From the NCBI GenBank assembly GCA_022447585.1, contig JAKVAR010000006.1, positions 868,001-932,000 on the forward strand: a DNA stretch of 64,000 nt, read 5' to 3'. This document shows, in pieces, positions 45,885-54,615 of this stretch; positions within the stretch are counted from its first letter, which is position 1, and every line of letters starts with the position of its first letter. The notes under the pieces are model-generated. The model did no database searches. It was not told the origin of the DNA and saw nothing but the letters and a program-made list of their open reading frames with translations. A program made the position numbers and the translations under genes. The stretch comes from Crocinitomicaceae bacterium (GTDB lineage Bacteria > Bacteroidota > Bacteroidia > Flavobacteriales_D > Crocinitomicaceae).

Positions 45885-46622
45885 ATGAAAATTATGAAAA
45901 ATTTAATAATGATTGTAGCGCTGTTTTTTACAGGTGGTTTATTTGCTCAAGGAGCTTTAGGGGAAGTTATGGGGACAGTTTTGAATAAAGAGACAGGACA
46001 TCCAGTTTATGGTGCAGTTGCATACATTGAAGATAATGGGAGTGTTTATAGGGCTATAACAAATCCTGAAGGGAAATTTAGAATTAGCGCGGTCCCAGCA
46101 GGGGAGTATCTTTTAAATATTAAGCAATATGAAGATACGATGAAGAATATTCCAGTAAATATCCCTATGGATGGTTTTGATCAAGTGGGTGATATAGCTT
46201 TTGTAAGCACTGTTGTGACAAAGGATGCTCTTATCGTTTCATACGATCGTAATCAACTTAAAATGATTGATGGTAATTTACCGGTAGCAACACTTACTTC
46301 CGAACAAATTGATAAGTCGCCAGCGAAATTTGACGTGAAAGGATTGGTGTCATCAATGTCATCCGATGTTAGGCAGACTCATGATGGGGAGTTGGTTTTT
46401 AGAGGTGCAAGAAAAGGAGATATGCTATACTTAGTAGATGGTGTTAAGACGAGTCGGATTGGAGCTGTCCCAGGTGTGTCAATCGGAAGAATGATGGTGT
46501 ATACGGGGGGGCTACCTGCGAAATATGGCGATACCTTAGGCGGAGTCGTGGTCATGGAATCTAAAAGTTACTTTGATCTATATAGAAAACACAGAGCACA
46601 ACAGATTAGAGATGGGAAATAA
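45885..46622 (+). CDS. Carboxypeptidase-like and TonB-plug domain protein without a barrel
   Basis: The 245-residue protein has a signal sequence (ending GGLFA-QG), a carboxypeptidase-regulatory-like beta-sandwich (about 28-105; VMGTVLNKETGHPVYGAVAY) and a TonB-receptor plug domain (about 120-232; ELVFRGARKGDMLYLVDGVK, MVYTGGLPAKYGDTLGGVVV). The receptor barrel that should follow is missing: the frame ends after the plug with a short basic tail, and a strong terminator follows at once. It therefore looks like a self-standing plug protein rather than a broken receptor. The role is unknown. Confidence 0.85.
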   Translation: MKIMKNLIMIVALFFTGGLFAQGALGEVMGTVLNKETGHPVYGAVAYIEDNGSVYRAITNPEGKFRISAVPAGEYLLNIKQYEDTMKNIPVNIPMDGFDQVGDIAFVSTVVTKDALIVSYDRNQLKMIDGNLPVATLTSEQIDKSPAKFDVKGLVSSMSSDVRQTHDGELVFRGARKGDMLYLVDGVKTSRIGAVPGVSIGRMMVYTGGLPAKYGDTLGGVVVMESKSYFDLYRKHRAQQIRDGK

Positions 46623-46635
46623 TTTCATATGTTTC

Positions 46636-46669
46636 AAAAAAAGGGCTGTCATTTGACAGCCCTTTTTTT
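46636..46669. terminator. Bidirectional terminator between plug protein and manC-type gene
   Basis: GGGCTGTC pairs with GACAGCCC around ATTT (46643-46662). An A run before and a T run after allow function on both strands; the minus-strand gene stops one base beyond. Confidence 0.88.
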
Positions 46670-46670
46670 G

Positions 46671-47729
46671 TTATTTGACAGTTGCTAAGTATTTTTTTAA
46701 CTCTTGTTCATTCTCTTTTCGTAGTATCATCAAGCGATCATCAGATTGAATGACAATGTACCCTTCAAGTCCATCAATTAATGCTGTTTTACCTTCTGGA
46801 ATATTCACTATACAATCTTTTGAATTGAATGTGTACACCTTATCTCCAACAATTGCATTTTCATTTTTGTCTTTGTTTAAGTGAAGGTCTAAACTGCCCC
46901 ATGTACCTAAATCTGACCAATCGAAGTTAGCTAAAACAACATCAATGTTTTTAGCATGCTCCATAACAGCAAAATCAATCGAAATATCTTTACAAACTGA
47001 AAAGGCGTGATTCACGTTTTGTTGCTCTTGCTCTGATTTATACATGTGTAAATTCAATCCAAATAAATCATACAGGTTTGGCTGAAACTCCTTTAATGCA
47101 TCTAGTACGGTTGAAGATTTCCAAATAAAAATTCCTGAATTCCAATAAAAATTCCCGGAAGAAAGAAATTGTTTTGCTGTTGCTAAATCTGGTTTTTCGC
47201 GAAATTGTTTAACCTCCATGACATCATTTGCTCTAGTGTCTTTATTGGCTTCAACTTCAATGTATCCATAGCCAGTATCAGGCCGTGTGGGCTGAATTCC
47301 GATAGTCACGATTCTTCCTGATACAGCTGAGATAATAGCGGTTTCAATAGTATGTTTAAAATTATTTTCCTGGATGATTAAATGGTCAGCTGGAGAAATA
47401 ACTAATGTTGCGTTTGGATTTATAGAGTGGATTTTGGCAGCCGCATAAGCAATACAAGGTGCTGTGTTTTTACGTTCAGGCTCAGTAAGAACTTGCTCTG
47501 GCTTTAGTCCAGGTAGTTGCTGCAAAACCATATCTTTATATTGCATATTGGTAACGACAAAGATGTTTTCCACCGGGGATACATTGAGTAGTCGGTGATA
47601 GGTCATCTGAATCAAGGATTTGCCAATCCCGAGTACATCTAAGAATTGTTTTGGGTGCTCAGGAGTTGACATTGGCCAGAATCTACTTCCGATTCCGCCA
47701 GCCATTATTACGCTATAATTATTTTCCAT
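46671..47729 (-). CDS. manC: Mannose-1-phosphate guanylyltransferase
   Basis: The 352-residue nucleotidyltransferase makes GDP-mannose from mannose 1-phosphate and GTP. The N-terminus carries the signature GGIGSRFWPMSTPEHPKQF, and LVISPADHLI and FYWNSGIFIWKSS are further family motifs. The C-terminal isomerase domain of bifunctional ManC/AlgA enzymes is absent, so this is the single-function form. Its start overlaps the SprT-like gene by 11 bases. GDP-mannose feeds surface polysaccharide and glycoprotein synthesis; no glycan cluster is adjacent. Confidence 0.93.
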   Translation of the reverse strand: MENNYSVIMAGGIGSRFWPMSTPEHPKQFLDVLGIGKSLIQMTYHRLLNVSPVENIFVVTNMQYKDMVLQQLPGLKPEQVLTEPERKNTAPCIAYAAAKIHSINPNATLVISPADHLIIQENNFKHTIETAIISAVSGRIVTIGIQPTRPDTGYGYIEVEANKDTRANDVMEVKQFREKPDLATAKQFLSSGNFYWNSGIFIWKSSTVLDALKEFQPNLYDLFGLNLHMYKSEQEQQNVNHAFSVCKDISIDFAVMEHAKNIDVVLANFDWSDLGTWGSLDLHLNKDKNENAIVGDKVYTFNSKDCIVNIPEGKTALIDGLEGYIVIQSDDRLMILRKENEQELKKYLATVK

Positions 47730-48357
47730 CTTTAATTTCTTTTACTTGCGCCAAACCATGGACAAGATATCCCTTATTAGAGTCTATTTCAGTGCAATAA
47801 AATCTAGTTCTTCGTAGGTTTCCTTTGCGAAAAAGTCTGCCGTTGAGATCAAAAATACTGTTTTTATCCAATGACTCCAGTGTATCTTGTTCCTCATTCT
47901 TTTCATCATACCGAATTAATGTTCTGTTTAAGTTAACATCAGAGCAAGATGAGGCCTTAACATTTATAAGTGAATTCAATAAGGCAGTTTCAATATCTTC
48001 TGGTAATTTTTTGCTTTCGATTGTTGGTAAAATCAGGTTCGAATATATGTCTTTCCACTCTTGTCCATGCGCAGCAACATAGGGTCCATTTTCTTTAAAG
48101 TTTATTAAGTGCGCAAATTCATGAAGTGTAGTGATTAAAAAGGAGTATTTGTTAAGATCACCATTCACTGTGATTTGAGGTTTTTCAGTTCTGCTGTTGA
48201 CCCTGAAATCGCCAAGTTTAGTTTTTCTCGGTTTTACAATTTTGAACGTAACTGGATGAGTGACCAATAATTCCACAACCATGTCGATAAATTCTTCAGG
48301 CAGGTACTTCGAGAGTACTTTTTGATATTGTTCTCTTTTAGACTTCAATGTATTCAA
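47719..48357 (-). CDS. SprT-like zinc metalloprotease domain protein
   Basis: The 212-residue protein has the zincin motif HEFAH (in LITTLHEFAHLINF), with a downstream HGQEW that supplies the third ligand in SprT proteins. The C-terminal part (FDLNGRLFRKGNLRRTRFYC) resembles the small domain that follows SprT but shows no zinc-ribbon cysteine pairs. In eukaryotes the related Spartan protein cleaves DNA-protein crosslinks; the bacterial role is not established. It overlaps the guanylyltransferase gene by 11 bases, so they are co-transcribed despite having no obvious functional tie. Confidence 0.85.
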   Translation of the reverse strand: MNTLKSKREQYQKVLSKYLPEEFIDMVVELLVTHPVTFKIVKPRKTKLGDFRVNSRTEKPQITVNGDLNKYSFLITTLHEFAHLINFKENGPYVAAHGQEWKDIYSNLILPTIESKKLPEDIETALLNSLINVKASSCSDVNLNRTLIRYDEKNEEQDTLESLDKNSIFDLNGRLFRKGNLRRTRFYCTEIDSNKGYLVHGLAQVKEIKDGK

Positions 48358-48402
48358 AATTAGAATTAATTTAATCTAGAATTCGAATAAATGAATAATA
48401 AA

Positions 48403-48432
48403 TTGTCAGCATAAAAAATAGAATTAACTTTA
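48403..48432 (+). promoter_or_regulatory. Possible promoter for the MlaE/MlaF genes
   Basis: TTG (48403-48405) and TAACTTTA (48425-48432, 7 of 8 with TAnnTTTG) are 19 bases apart. Transcription would begin near 48439, the first GTG, which would favour initiation at 48451 or a near-leaderless mRNA. Confidence 0.35.
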
Positions 48433-48438
48433 CGTGTA

Positions 48439-49182
48439 GTGATAAACGTTGTGAAAAATATTGGTAAGTTCATCCAAATGCTCTGGATAGTTTTTTCAAA
48501 GCCAGAAAAATGGGGTGTATTTAGAAAAAGGTTGTTTGATGAAATTCAAATAATTGGAATTAACTCATTACCAATTGTTGCGCTGATGTCTACTTTTATG
48601 GGGGGAGTGATTGCGCTTCAAACCGCATCCAATATGGATTCACCGCTTCTGCCAGAATATACCATTGGTTATATCACAAGATCGAGTACAATTCTCGAAT
48701 TTTCACCTACAATTATTTCGTTAATTTTAGCAGGTAAAGTAGGATCGAATATCGCATCAGAAATTGGTACAATGAAAACAACAGAGCAGATTGATGCCCT
48801 TGAAATTATGGGCGTGAATAGTTTGTCTTACTTGGTTTTACCTAAGATTTTAGGAGCTGTTTTGTTCTTCCCAATCTTGATTATTTTCTCAATGGGATTA
48901 AGTTTAGTTGGCGGATGGTTATCATTGATTATGTCGGGTTTAGGTTCTACAGAAACTTATCTACTGGGACTTAGATCCTTTTTTGAATTAAGTAATATAT
49001 TTTATGCACTGGGGAAAACGGTGGTATTTGCATTTTTGATTGTTTCAATCGCGTCTTTTTATGGTTTTTATACCAAAGGTGGAGCTTTGGATGTTGGAAA
49101 ATCGGCGACACGTGCTGTTGTTAGCAGTAGTATCGCAATATTAATAGCCAATTTCTTATTAACTCAAATGCTGTTATTATGA
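48439..49182 (+). CDS. MlaE-family ABC transporter permease
   Basis: The 247-residue protein is a permease of the Mla/Mce-type lipid transporter. It contains VALMSTFMGGVIALQTASNM and LEFSPTIISLILAGKVGSNI, conserved family blocks, and MKTTEQIDALEIMGVNSL. Five or six helices are predicted. It probably moves phospholipids between the inner and outer membranes together with the ATPase encoded next. The start is GTG (48439); a GTG at 48451 is equally possible, and better if the promoter at 48403-48432 is used. The MlaD substrate-binding partner is not adjacent. Confidence 0.92.
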   Translation: MINVVKNIGKFIQMLWIVFSKPEKWGVFRKRLFDEIQIIGINSLPIVALMSTFMGGVIALQTASNMDSPLLPEYTIGYITRSSTILEFSPTIISLILAGKVGSNIASEIGTMKTTEQIDALEIMGVNSLSYLVLPKILGAVLFFPILIIFSMGLSLVGGWLSLIMSGLGSTETYLLGLRSFFELSNIFYALGKTVVFAFLIVSIASFYGFYTKGGALDVGKSATRAVVSSSIAILIANFLLTQMLLL

Positions 49183-49946
49183 TAGAAGTAAAAAGAGTTA
49201 ATAAATCATTTGGAAAGAATCATGTTTTACATGAAGTTAGTACTCAGTTTGACAAAGGAAAGGTCAATTTAATTATTGGACAATCAGGTCAAGGTAAGTC
49301 TGTTTTGACCAAATGCCTCGTAGGTTTGCATGAGCCGGATACTGGAGGTGTATTTTACGATGGAAGAAATTTCACTAAAATGCCTCGTAAAGAAAAGACT
49401 AATGTCAGAAAGGAAATTGGGATGTTATTTCAAGGTTCCGCGTTATTTGACTCTATGTCTGTTGAGGAAAACATTATGTTTCCTTTAACCATGTTTTCAT
49501 CAATGACTAAGAAGGAGAAGTTGAATCGTGTAAATTTTGTTCTTGAAAGAGTAAACCTGGAAGGCAGAAATAAATTATTTCCTGCAGAATGCTCTGGCGG
49601 TATGCAGAAACGTATTGCAATTGCACGGGCCATTTCAATGAATCCTAACTTTTTGTTTTGTGATGAGCCTAATTCTGGTTTAGACCCTAAAACTGCAATT
49701 GTTATTGATAATTTAATTCGTGAGATTACTTATGAGTATGATATGACGACCGTTGTAATCACGCATGACATGAACTCTGTGATTGAAATCGGAGACACGA
49801 TTTTATTTATCCATAATGGAAGGAATTGGTGGCAAGGGGATAGTAAATCTATCATTACAACGGAAAACCAAGAGGTGGTAGACTTTGTTTATGCTTCAGA
49901 TTTTATGAAAGAAATCCGTTCTTCAATTCAAGATAAACGAAGCTAA
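49179..49946 (+). CDS. MlaF-type ABC transporter ATP-binding protein
   Basis: The 255-residue ATPase overlaps the permease by four bases (ATGA). Walker A is GQSGQGKSVLTK, with Q in place of the common proline-rich G-x-x-G-x-G-K spacing but intact GKS; the signature is SGGMQKRIAIARAI; Walker B is FLFCDEPNSGLDP; the H-loop is VVITHD. It powers the lipid transporter with the MlaE permease. The family is typically essential for outer-membrane lipid asymmetry in Gram-negative bacteria. Confidence 0.93.
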   Translation: MIEVKRVNKSFGKNHVLHEVSTQFDKGKVNLIIGQSGQGKSVLTKCLVGLHEPDTGGVFYDGRNFTKMPRKEKTNVRKEIGMLFQGSALFDSMSVEENIMFPLTMFSSMTKKEKLNRVNFVLERVNLEGRNKLFPAECSGGMQKRIAIARAISMNPNFLFCDEPNSGLDPKTAIVIDNLIREITYEYDMTTVVITHDMNSVIEIGDTILFIHNGRNWWQGDSKSIITTENQEVVDFVYASDFMKEIRSSIQDKRS

Positions 49947-49952
49947 CTGGAC

Positions 49953-51194
49953 TTATTCAGGATCATTCAGGTATTTTTGGTTCAATTGTTTTTTAGATTT
50001 AACCCCGAGATTTTTTAGCTTTTCTGCGGATCTAGTAAGGTTGCCACGTCCGTCTTTCAGTTTAGACATAGCATTTTCGAATGCTGAATTTGCTTCTCTT
50101 TGTTTTGAGCCAACTTTTTCAAGGTCATCAACAAATCCTACAAATTTGTCATATAATCTTCCCGCTTGTTCTGCAATTTCAAAAGCATGTTTGTTTTGCC
50201 GTTCTTGTTTCCATAGTCCTTCAATTGTTTTTAGTGTTGCTAGAAGCGTTGATGGTGTTACGATAACTACTTTTTTATCCCAAGCTTGCTGATATAGCAT
50301 TGGCTCTTCCTTCATGGCTAATGCAAAAGCAGATTCTATAGGCATAAAAAGTAGGACGAAGTCTGGAGAGTTTAAGTCGCTAAGGTGAGCATAGTTTTTC
50401 GCACCCAGCCCTTTGATATGTGCTTTCATAGAGGTTATATGATTGCTTAAAGCATCTTGTTTAGCCTCATGATTGACTTCGTTTATATAGCGTTCAAAAG
50501 CTTTTAGCGATACTTTTGCGTCAATAATAATATGTTTGTTCCTCGGTAGTTGAATAACAACATCTGGCCTGAATACTTCATTATTTCCGTTTCTGAAAGA
50601 AGGTTGAATTTCATATTCTCTGCCTCTTTCTAAGCCACTAGACTCTAATATTCGCTCTAGTGCAAGTTCTCCCCAGTCTCCTTGTGTTTTTTGTTCTCCT
50701 TTTAATGCATTTACCAAGTTTTGTGCAGTGTCATGCATTTGATTATGCTGCTCAGAAAGTGTTTTGATTAATGTTTCCATATTGGCAAAACGCTTGATGT
50801 CATTTTCGTTATTTTCAGTAACTTTTTTTTCAAAGGTGTCTAACTTCTCCTTCAAGGGGGATAGTATTTGTTGAAGTTGATCATGACTCTCTAATTTTAA
50901 GGCTTCGTTTCCTTGGGACACAATTTCTTTACCGACTAATTTAAGCTGCTTTTTAAGCTCATTTTGTTTGTCAACAGCGGTTTTTTTTTCTAATTCTAGA
51001 ATTCTTTCCAATGCCTCCTTGTCTGAAATGGCTTTGATACTCTTTGTTTTAAATTCATCAAGATTCGAGTGTAAAAGTTCAACTTTCGATTGTAGTTCAG
51101 TTTTCTGTTTTAACTCATAAATTGATTTCGAATAAAACCAAATGGCTGCGGAAATGCTTATTGTGAGCAAAACAATTAAGGAAGTAATAAGCAT
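49953..51194 (-). CDS. rmuC: RmuC family DNA recombination protein
   Basis: The 413-residue protein has an N-terminal membrane helix (about 3-20), a long coiled coil (about 25-150), and the RmuC domain (about 170-380). Family blocks seen are QGDWGELALERILESSGL, FRPDVVIQLPRNKHIIIDAK and DFVLLFMPIESAFALA. E. coli RmuC limits recombination at inverted repeats, and the fold is nuclease-like (DUF-type PD-(D/E)XK). It is convergent with mlaF with a six-base gap and shares no operon with it; the BamA/TamA-like gene lies 14 bases upstream on the same strand. Confidence 0.92.
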   Translation of the reverse strand: MLITSLIVLLTISISAAIWFYSKSIYELKQKTELQSKVELLHSNLDEFKTKSIKAISDKEALERILELEKKTAVDKQNELKKQLKLVGKEIVSQGNEALKLESHDQLQQILSPLKEKLDTFEKKVTENNENDIKRFANMETLIKTLSEQHNQMHDTAQNLVNALKGEQKTQGDWGELALERILESSGLERGREYEIQPSFRNGNNEVFRPDVVIQLPRNKHIIIDAKVSLKAFERYINEVNHEAKQDALSNHITSMKAHIKGLGAKNYAHLSDLNSPDFVLLFMPIESAFALAMKEEPMLYQQAWDKKVVIVTPSTLLATLKTIEGLWKQERQNKHAFEIAEQAGRLYDKFVGFVDDLEKVGSKQREANSAFENAMSKLKDGRGNLTRSAEKLKNLGVKSKKQLNQKYLNDPE

Positions 51195-51208
51195 AAAATG
51201 GAGTTTAA

Positions 51209-52903
51209 TTAAAAGTATACATTATAACCAAAATGAACCTTACTGTTACTAAAAAGTATTGGGTTGTTTTGCTGTTTTCCAAGGGCATAGGATATGGAGA
51301 ATACTCCAAAGTTAGTACTAAATGCGAAGCCTAATCCAAATCCTAAAGGGGTATCTTGATAGTATATATTACTGTTGTTTTCGTACCATGTTTGATCATA
51401 GAAGGCGAAAACATAGGAATTTTTATCGAGTAAGAACCTATATTCTATAGAGGTAGTTGATTTAGTCGTTGCGAATAATTCGTCTTCATTGAAACCTCTT
51501 TGATTGGAAAGTCCGCCATATCTAAATACTTCGTTTTCGAATATTTCATCTGCAGAATAGAATTCTGTCAAATTAGATAAATGTAGAACATGTCTTTTAT
51601 ACAGTGGGATGAAGTAATTAATACGAAGTTTAGACTTATATACAACTGAGCTTGCTTCAAGAGTTGTGTCGTTAATTTGTGATTTTCTCAGTCCTACATT
51701 CCCTTCTATGAGGAGACTTAAACCTCGAGTTGGATTTGGTAAATAATCAAGTTTGTTAGAGCTAAATGAAAGTCCATAGCTATTTGTTTTGGTATTCCCT
51801 AACTTAGAAAACAAAGGATTGTTTAAGCCGCCGGAAAGTACACTCGAGTTCGTATTCCGATAGAATGCTTTTAAATAACTCCCTCTCTTTAAAAAGTATT
51901 GGATACCAATAGCGGTATTAAGTTCTAAAAAAGATGTATCACGTTTATAAAGGTCAAAAGTTCCGTCAAGTCCAAAAGGCGTATTTAAAAGAAAAGGATA
52001 GTTGACACGGGCATCTAAGGATTGTGTTTGAGCTTGAATACTTTGCCATTTCACATCCAGAAGTTCTCCTCGATGCAGTACGTCCTGGAGTTTGAGTTTT
52101 AATTCACCTGTGAAGCCGAGTTTTTGGGTGGTTGGATCGGGTTGAAATCCTACTATACCATTGAAAGAGCTAATCTTAATTGATTCCAGATAAATGAATA
52201 ATTCTGCACCATCTTTAGTAAATAGTATTTCGGAAGGTTTAATTTCTTTGAGATATGCAATTTGTTCTATTCGCGGAGATACGTTGTTTCTTATAGATTC
52301 AGTATAGTATGAACCTAATTTAATCCCTAGTAGATTTGAAATGAATTTTGGAGATATTGAAGAATCACCTCTAACGTTGATTTTTGTCCAGGTGTAATAG
52401 GGGCCTCGCTTGATAACGATTTGTGCCTTTAGATTACTACCTTCTATTTTAGTGTTTTTCAGCTTTATTCGCGCAAATGGATATCCATTATTCAGATAAA
52501 CGTTCATAATTTTCTGCAAGAGGTCGTTTACTTCTCCAGGTGTAAAGGCTATTTGACTGATTAGCTTTTCATTTATTTTTTCATGTTTCTTAATAAATTT
52601 CAATTCCTCTTCATCTATTTTTAAATCACATTTCTCAAATTTTTCACCTAAGTAAAAATTTAGGGTTGCAGTTTTATGATTAAATGAAAGTTCATCAACA
52701 GACGCAAGAATATATCCTTTCGAAATCGCACTGTTTCGCAGGATCATAGTATATCGCACTAGGGAAACACTATCTTTGAATTCTGTTTTAGGACGTTTTA
52801 TAAACTGTTGATAACTATTGTTTTGGAAATTAATTTTATACCGTTTTTGCCCAGTTGATGTGAACGATAATAAAACCATGAAAAATAGAAGTAACCTGCT
52901 CAT
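51209..52903 (-). CDS. BamA/TamA-family outer-membrane protein
   Basis: The 564-residue protein has a signal peptide (MSRLLLFFMVLLSFTSTG) and POTRA-like domains (about 25-185), including NGYPFARIKLKNTKIEGSNL and WTKINVRGDSSISPKFISNL. A C-terminal surface-antigen barrel follows (about 215-564), with repeated beta strands and a conserved GGLSNQRGFNEDELFATTKS. The final strand ends FGYNVYF. The number of POTRA domains (about two) and the length are smaller than in BamA, so a TamA-like or other Omp85 role in outer-membrane assembly is more likely than BamA itself. Confidence 0.85.
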   Translation of the reverse strand: MSRLLLFFMVLLSFTSTGQKRYKINFQNNSYQQFIKRPKTEFKDSVSLVRYTMILRNSAISKGYILASVDELSFNHKTATLNFYLGEKFEKCDLKIDEEELKFIKKHEKINEKLISQIAFTPGEVNDLLQKIMNVYLNNGYPFARIKLKNTKIEGSNLKAQIVIKRGPYYTWTKINVRGDSSISPKFISNLLGIKLGSYYTESIRNNVSPRIEQIAYLKEIKPSEILFTKDGAELFIYLESIKISSFNGIVGFQPDPTTQKLGFTGELKLKLQDVLHRGELLDVKWQSIQAQTQSLDARVNYPFLLNTPFGLDGTFDLYKRDTSFLELNTAIGIQYFLKRGSYLKAFYRNTNSSVLSGGLNNPLFSKLGNTKTNSYGLSFSSNKLDYLPNPTRGLSLLIEGNVGLRKSQINDTTLEASSVVYKSKLRINYFIPLYKRHVLHLSNLTEFYSADEIFENEVFRYGGLSNQRGFNEDELFATTKSTTSIEYRFLLDKNSYVFAFYDQTWYENNSNIYYQDTPLGFGLGFAFSTNFGVFSISYALGKQQNNPILFSNSKVHFGYNVYF

Positions 52904-53061
52904 TAGACGTATTAACGAACTCTAATTTAGTTTATTTCCTGTAGAGAAGTTTCAATTGTGAATAACAAAATTATAGAAATGATGTAATTTATTGTAATTT
53001 TGTGGTTATACTTACAGTGAAACAAACTAGAACCTTATAATAACGTTTAAAAACAACAATC

Positions 53062-53202
53062 ATGAAAAAACTTTTGGCCTTGACATTAATGGGATTGATG
53101 CTAACAGCAGTATTAGCTGCTTGTGGATCATCAAAAGGAGGACACTGTGAAGCTTATGGTAGTGTAGACCAGGTAGAGAACAGTGATTTAGCTTCTTTGT
53201 AA
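53062..53202 (+). CDS. Small lipoprotein, 46 residues
   Basis: ATG 53062 to TAA 53200-53202. The signal MKKLLALTLMGLMLTAVLAA precedes lipobox cysteine C21. The mature part is GSSKGGHCEAYGSVDQVENS and three further residues. A CGSS-(K/R)-GGxCxAYG core is a pattern I know from short, often unannotated Bacteroidota lipoproteins. It is divergent from the BamA/TamA-like gene and followed by a terminator, so it is a genuine single-gene unit. Confidence 0.8.
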   Translation: MKKLLALTLMGLMLTAVLAACGSSKGGHCEAYGSVDQVENSDLASL

Positions 53203-53209
53203 AAGAATC

Positions 53210-53249
53210 TCACCTTAACTCAGGGTCATCGTAAGGTGACCTTTTTTTT
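53210..53249 (+). terminator. Terminator after the 46-residue lipoprotein
   Basis: TCACCTTA (53210-53217) pairs with TAAGGTGA (53232-53239), followed by CC and eight T bases. Confidence 0.75.
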
Positions 53250-53287
53250 GCGTTTAACTTTTGAATTATTGATTGAAATTGAATAGA

Positions 53288-53322
53288 AAAAAGCCGAACT
53301 GAATTTCAGTTCGGCTTTTAAT
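53288..53322 (-). terminator. Terminator after the 159-residue lipoprotein
   Basis: AGCCGAACTG pairs with CAGTTCGGCT around AATTT; on the minus strand the stem is followed by TTTTTTCT. It ends 22 bases past the stop at 53344. Confidence 0.85.
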
Positions 53323-53343
53323 TTAATATGGATTCAGTTTACT

Positions 53344-53823
53344 CTATTGAGTTACTGTTGTTGGTGCATAATCAATTGTATAGGCTGGTAATACTTCAGT
53401 TAAAACCCAGTTCTCTACATTATAAGCTTGCTCACATGTAGAACAAGTTGTAGCCGTAACTGCATATGTCGTCGTTTGTAAATTATCGTTTACAGTTACA
53501 GATCTGTTAAAGGAAGCTTCACAGTTAATTACCATTGGAAGCCCAATTACATTGTACTGAGAGTAGTCAATTGCCTCACGGGTTAGGCCACCATCAAAAC
53601 TCACTTCAAAACTTGAAGCGTAGTTGCTTGCAGCTGTAATGTGATAATTACCACCAAGGTTACTCATAATTCCCCCAGATTCAGGATAAATAATTGCTGT
53701 TGGGTGTATTAATCCTGAATTCACGTCTGTTTCGGCAACAGAACATTTCTTACAAGAAGAAGTGCTAAATAATACGATTACGGCTAATAAAAGGCCCAGA
53801 ATGAATGGTTTTTTAATACTCAT
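53344..53823 (-). CDS. Lipoprotein of unknown function
   Basis: The 159-residue protein has a lipoprotein signal (TSSC, C24) followed by CKKCSVAETDVNSG. The body is beta-rich, with ASNYASSFEVSFDGGLTREA and TTTYAVTATTCSTCEQAY. It has five further cysteines or CxxC-like pairs, including CSTC near residue 132, which might bind metal or form disulfides. No family was recognised. It stands between lptB and a terminator and is likely its own transcription unit. Confidence 0.7.
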   Translation of the reverse strand: MSIKKPFILGLLLAVIVLFSTSSCKKCSVAETDVNSGLIHPTAIIYPESGGIMSNLGGNYHITAASNYASSFEVSFDGGLTREAIDYSQYNVIGLPMVINCEASFNRSVTVNDNLQTTTYAVTATTCSTCEQAYNVENWVLTEVLPAYTIDYAPTTVTQ

Positions 53824-53878
53824 AAATATTTCAATTTGTAGTAATTAGTGTAAATTTATCGTTTTTATTCATAAAAAA

Positions 53879-54607
53879 CTATTTTTTCCGTAATTCGAAG
53901 TTCTGACCAAGATATACCTTTCGAACTTGTTCATCTGCTGCGAGTTCAACTGCTGTGCCAGACTTCAGAATATTTCCTTCAAAAAGTAGGTATGCCCTAT
54001 CAGTAATTGATAATGTTTCTTGAACATTGTGGTCTGTGATGAGTATTCCAATATTTCTCTTTTTCAATTCTGAAACAATGTACTGTATATCCTCAACTGC
54101 AATTGGGTCTACTCCAGCAAATGGTTCATCGAGAAGAACAAATTTTGGATTTGTTGCTAGGGCTCGCGCTATTTCTGTTCTTCGTTTTTCCCCACCAGAC
54201 AAGCGATTACCCAGGTTTTGGCGAACATGATTCAAGCTAAACTCCTCGAGTAACTGTTCTAAGCGCTCTAGTCTTTCTTTCTTGTTCATGTCTGTCATTT
54301 CAAGAATAGACAAGATGTTATCTTCAACTGTAAGTTTGCGAAACACAGAAACCTCCTGAGGTAAATAACCCAGTCCCATTTGTGAGCGTTTGTACATTGG
54401 AAAAGAAGTAATTTCAATATCATCCAAAAATACCTGACCTGAATCTGGTTTAACCAAGCCGACAATCATGTAGAAAGATGTTGTTTTTCCTGCGCCGTTA
54501 GGACCTAGTAATCCAACAATTTCTCCTTGGTTTACCTCTACAGTTACACCTTTTACAACATCACGTCCTTTATATGATTTCTTTATTTCCTTTGTGTGCA
54601 GTTTCAT
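53879..54607 (-). CDS. lptB: LPS export ABC transporter ATP-binding protein
   Basis: The 242-residue ATPase powers lipopolysaccharide export with LptFG. Walker [21 protein letters not shown], signature [15 protein letters not shown], Walker [14 protein letters not shown] and H-loop LITDHN are all present. [20 protein letters not shown] is typical of LptB. The ATG at 54607 gives the conserved start [14 protein letters not shown]; the upstream TTG adds two residues. It lies eight bases after the DUF5686 gene, so they probably form an operon. Confidence 0.95.
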   Translation of the reverse strand: MKLHTKEIKKSYKGRDVVKGVTVEVNQGEIVGLLGPNGAGKTTSFYMIVGLVKPDSGQVFLDDIEITSFPMYKRSQMGLGYLPQEVSVFRKLTVEDNILSILEMTDMNKKERLERLEQLLEEFSLNHVRQNLGNRLSGGEKRRTEIARALATNPKFVLLDEPFAGVDPIAVEDIQYIVSELKKRNIGILITDHNVQETLSITDRAYLLFEGNILKSGTAVELAADEQVRKVYLGQNFELRKK

Positions 54608-54615
54608 TTTCAACT

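Noticed and set aside
45885..46622. Plug-only protein as a frameshifted TonB receptor
   Set aside because: No barrel-like coding sequence follows in any frame before the terminator at 46643.
53288..53322. GC-containing inverted repeat as a possible transposon end
   Set aside because: It has the form of an intrinsic terminator with a T run, and no direct target repeats or transposase are nearby.
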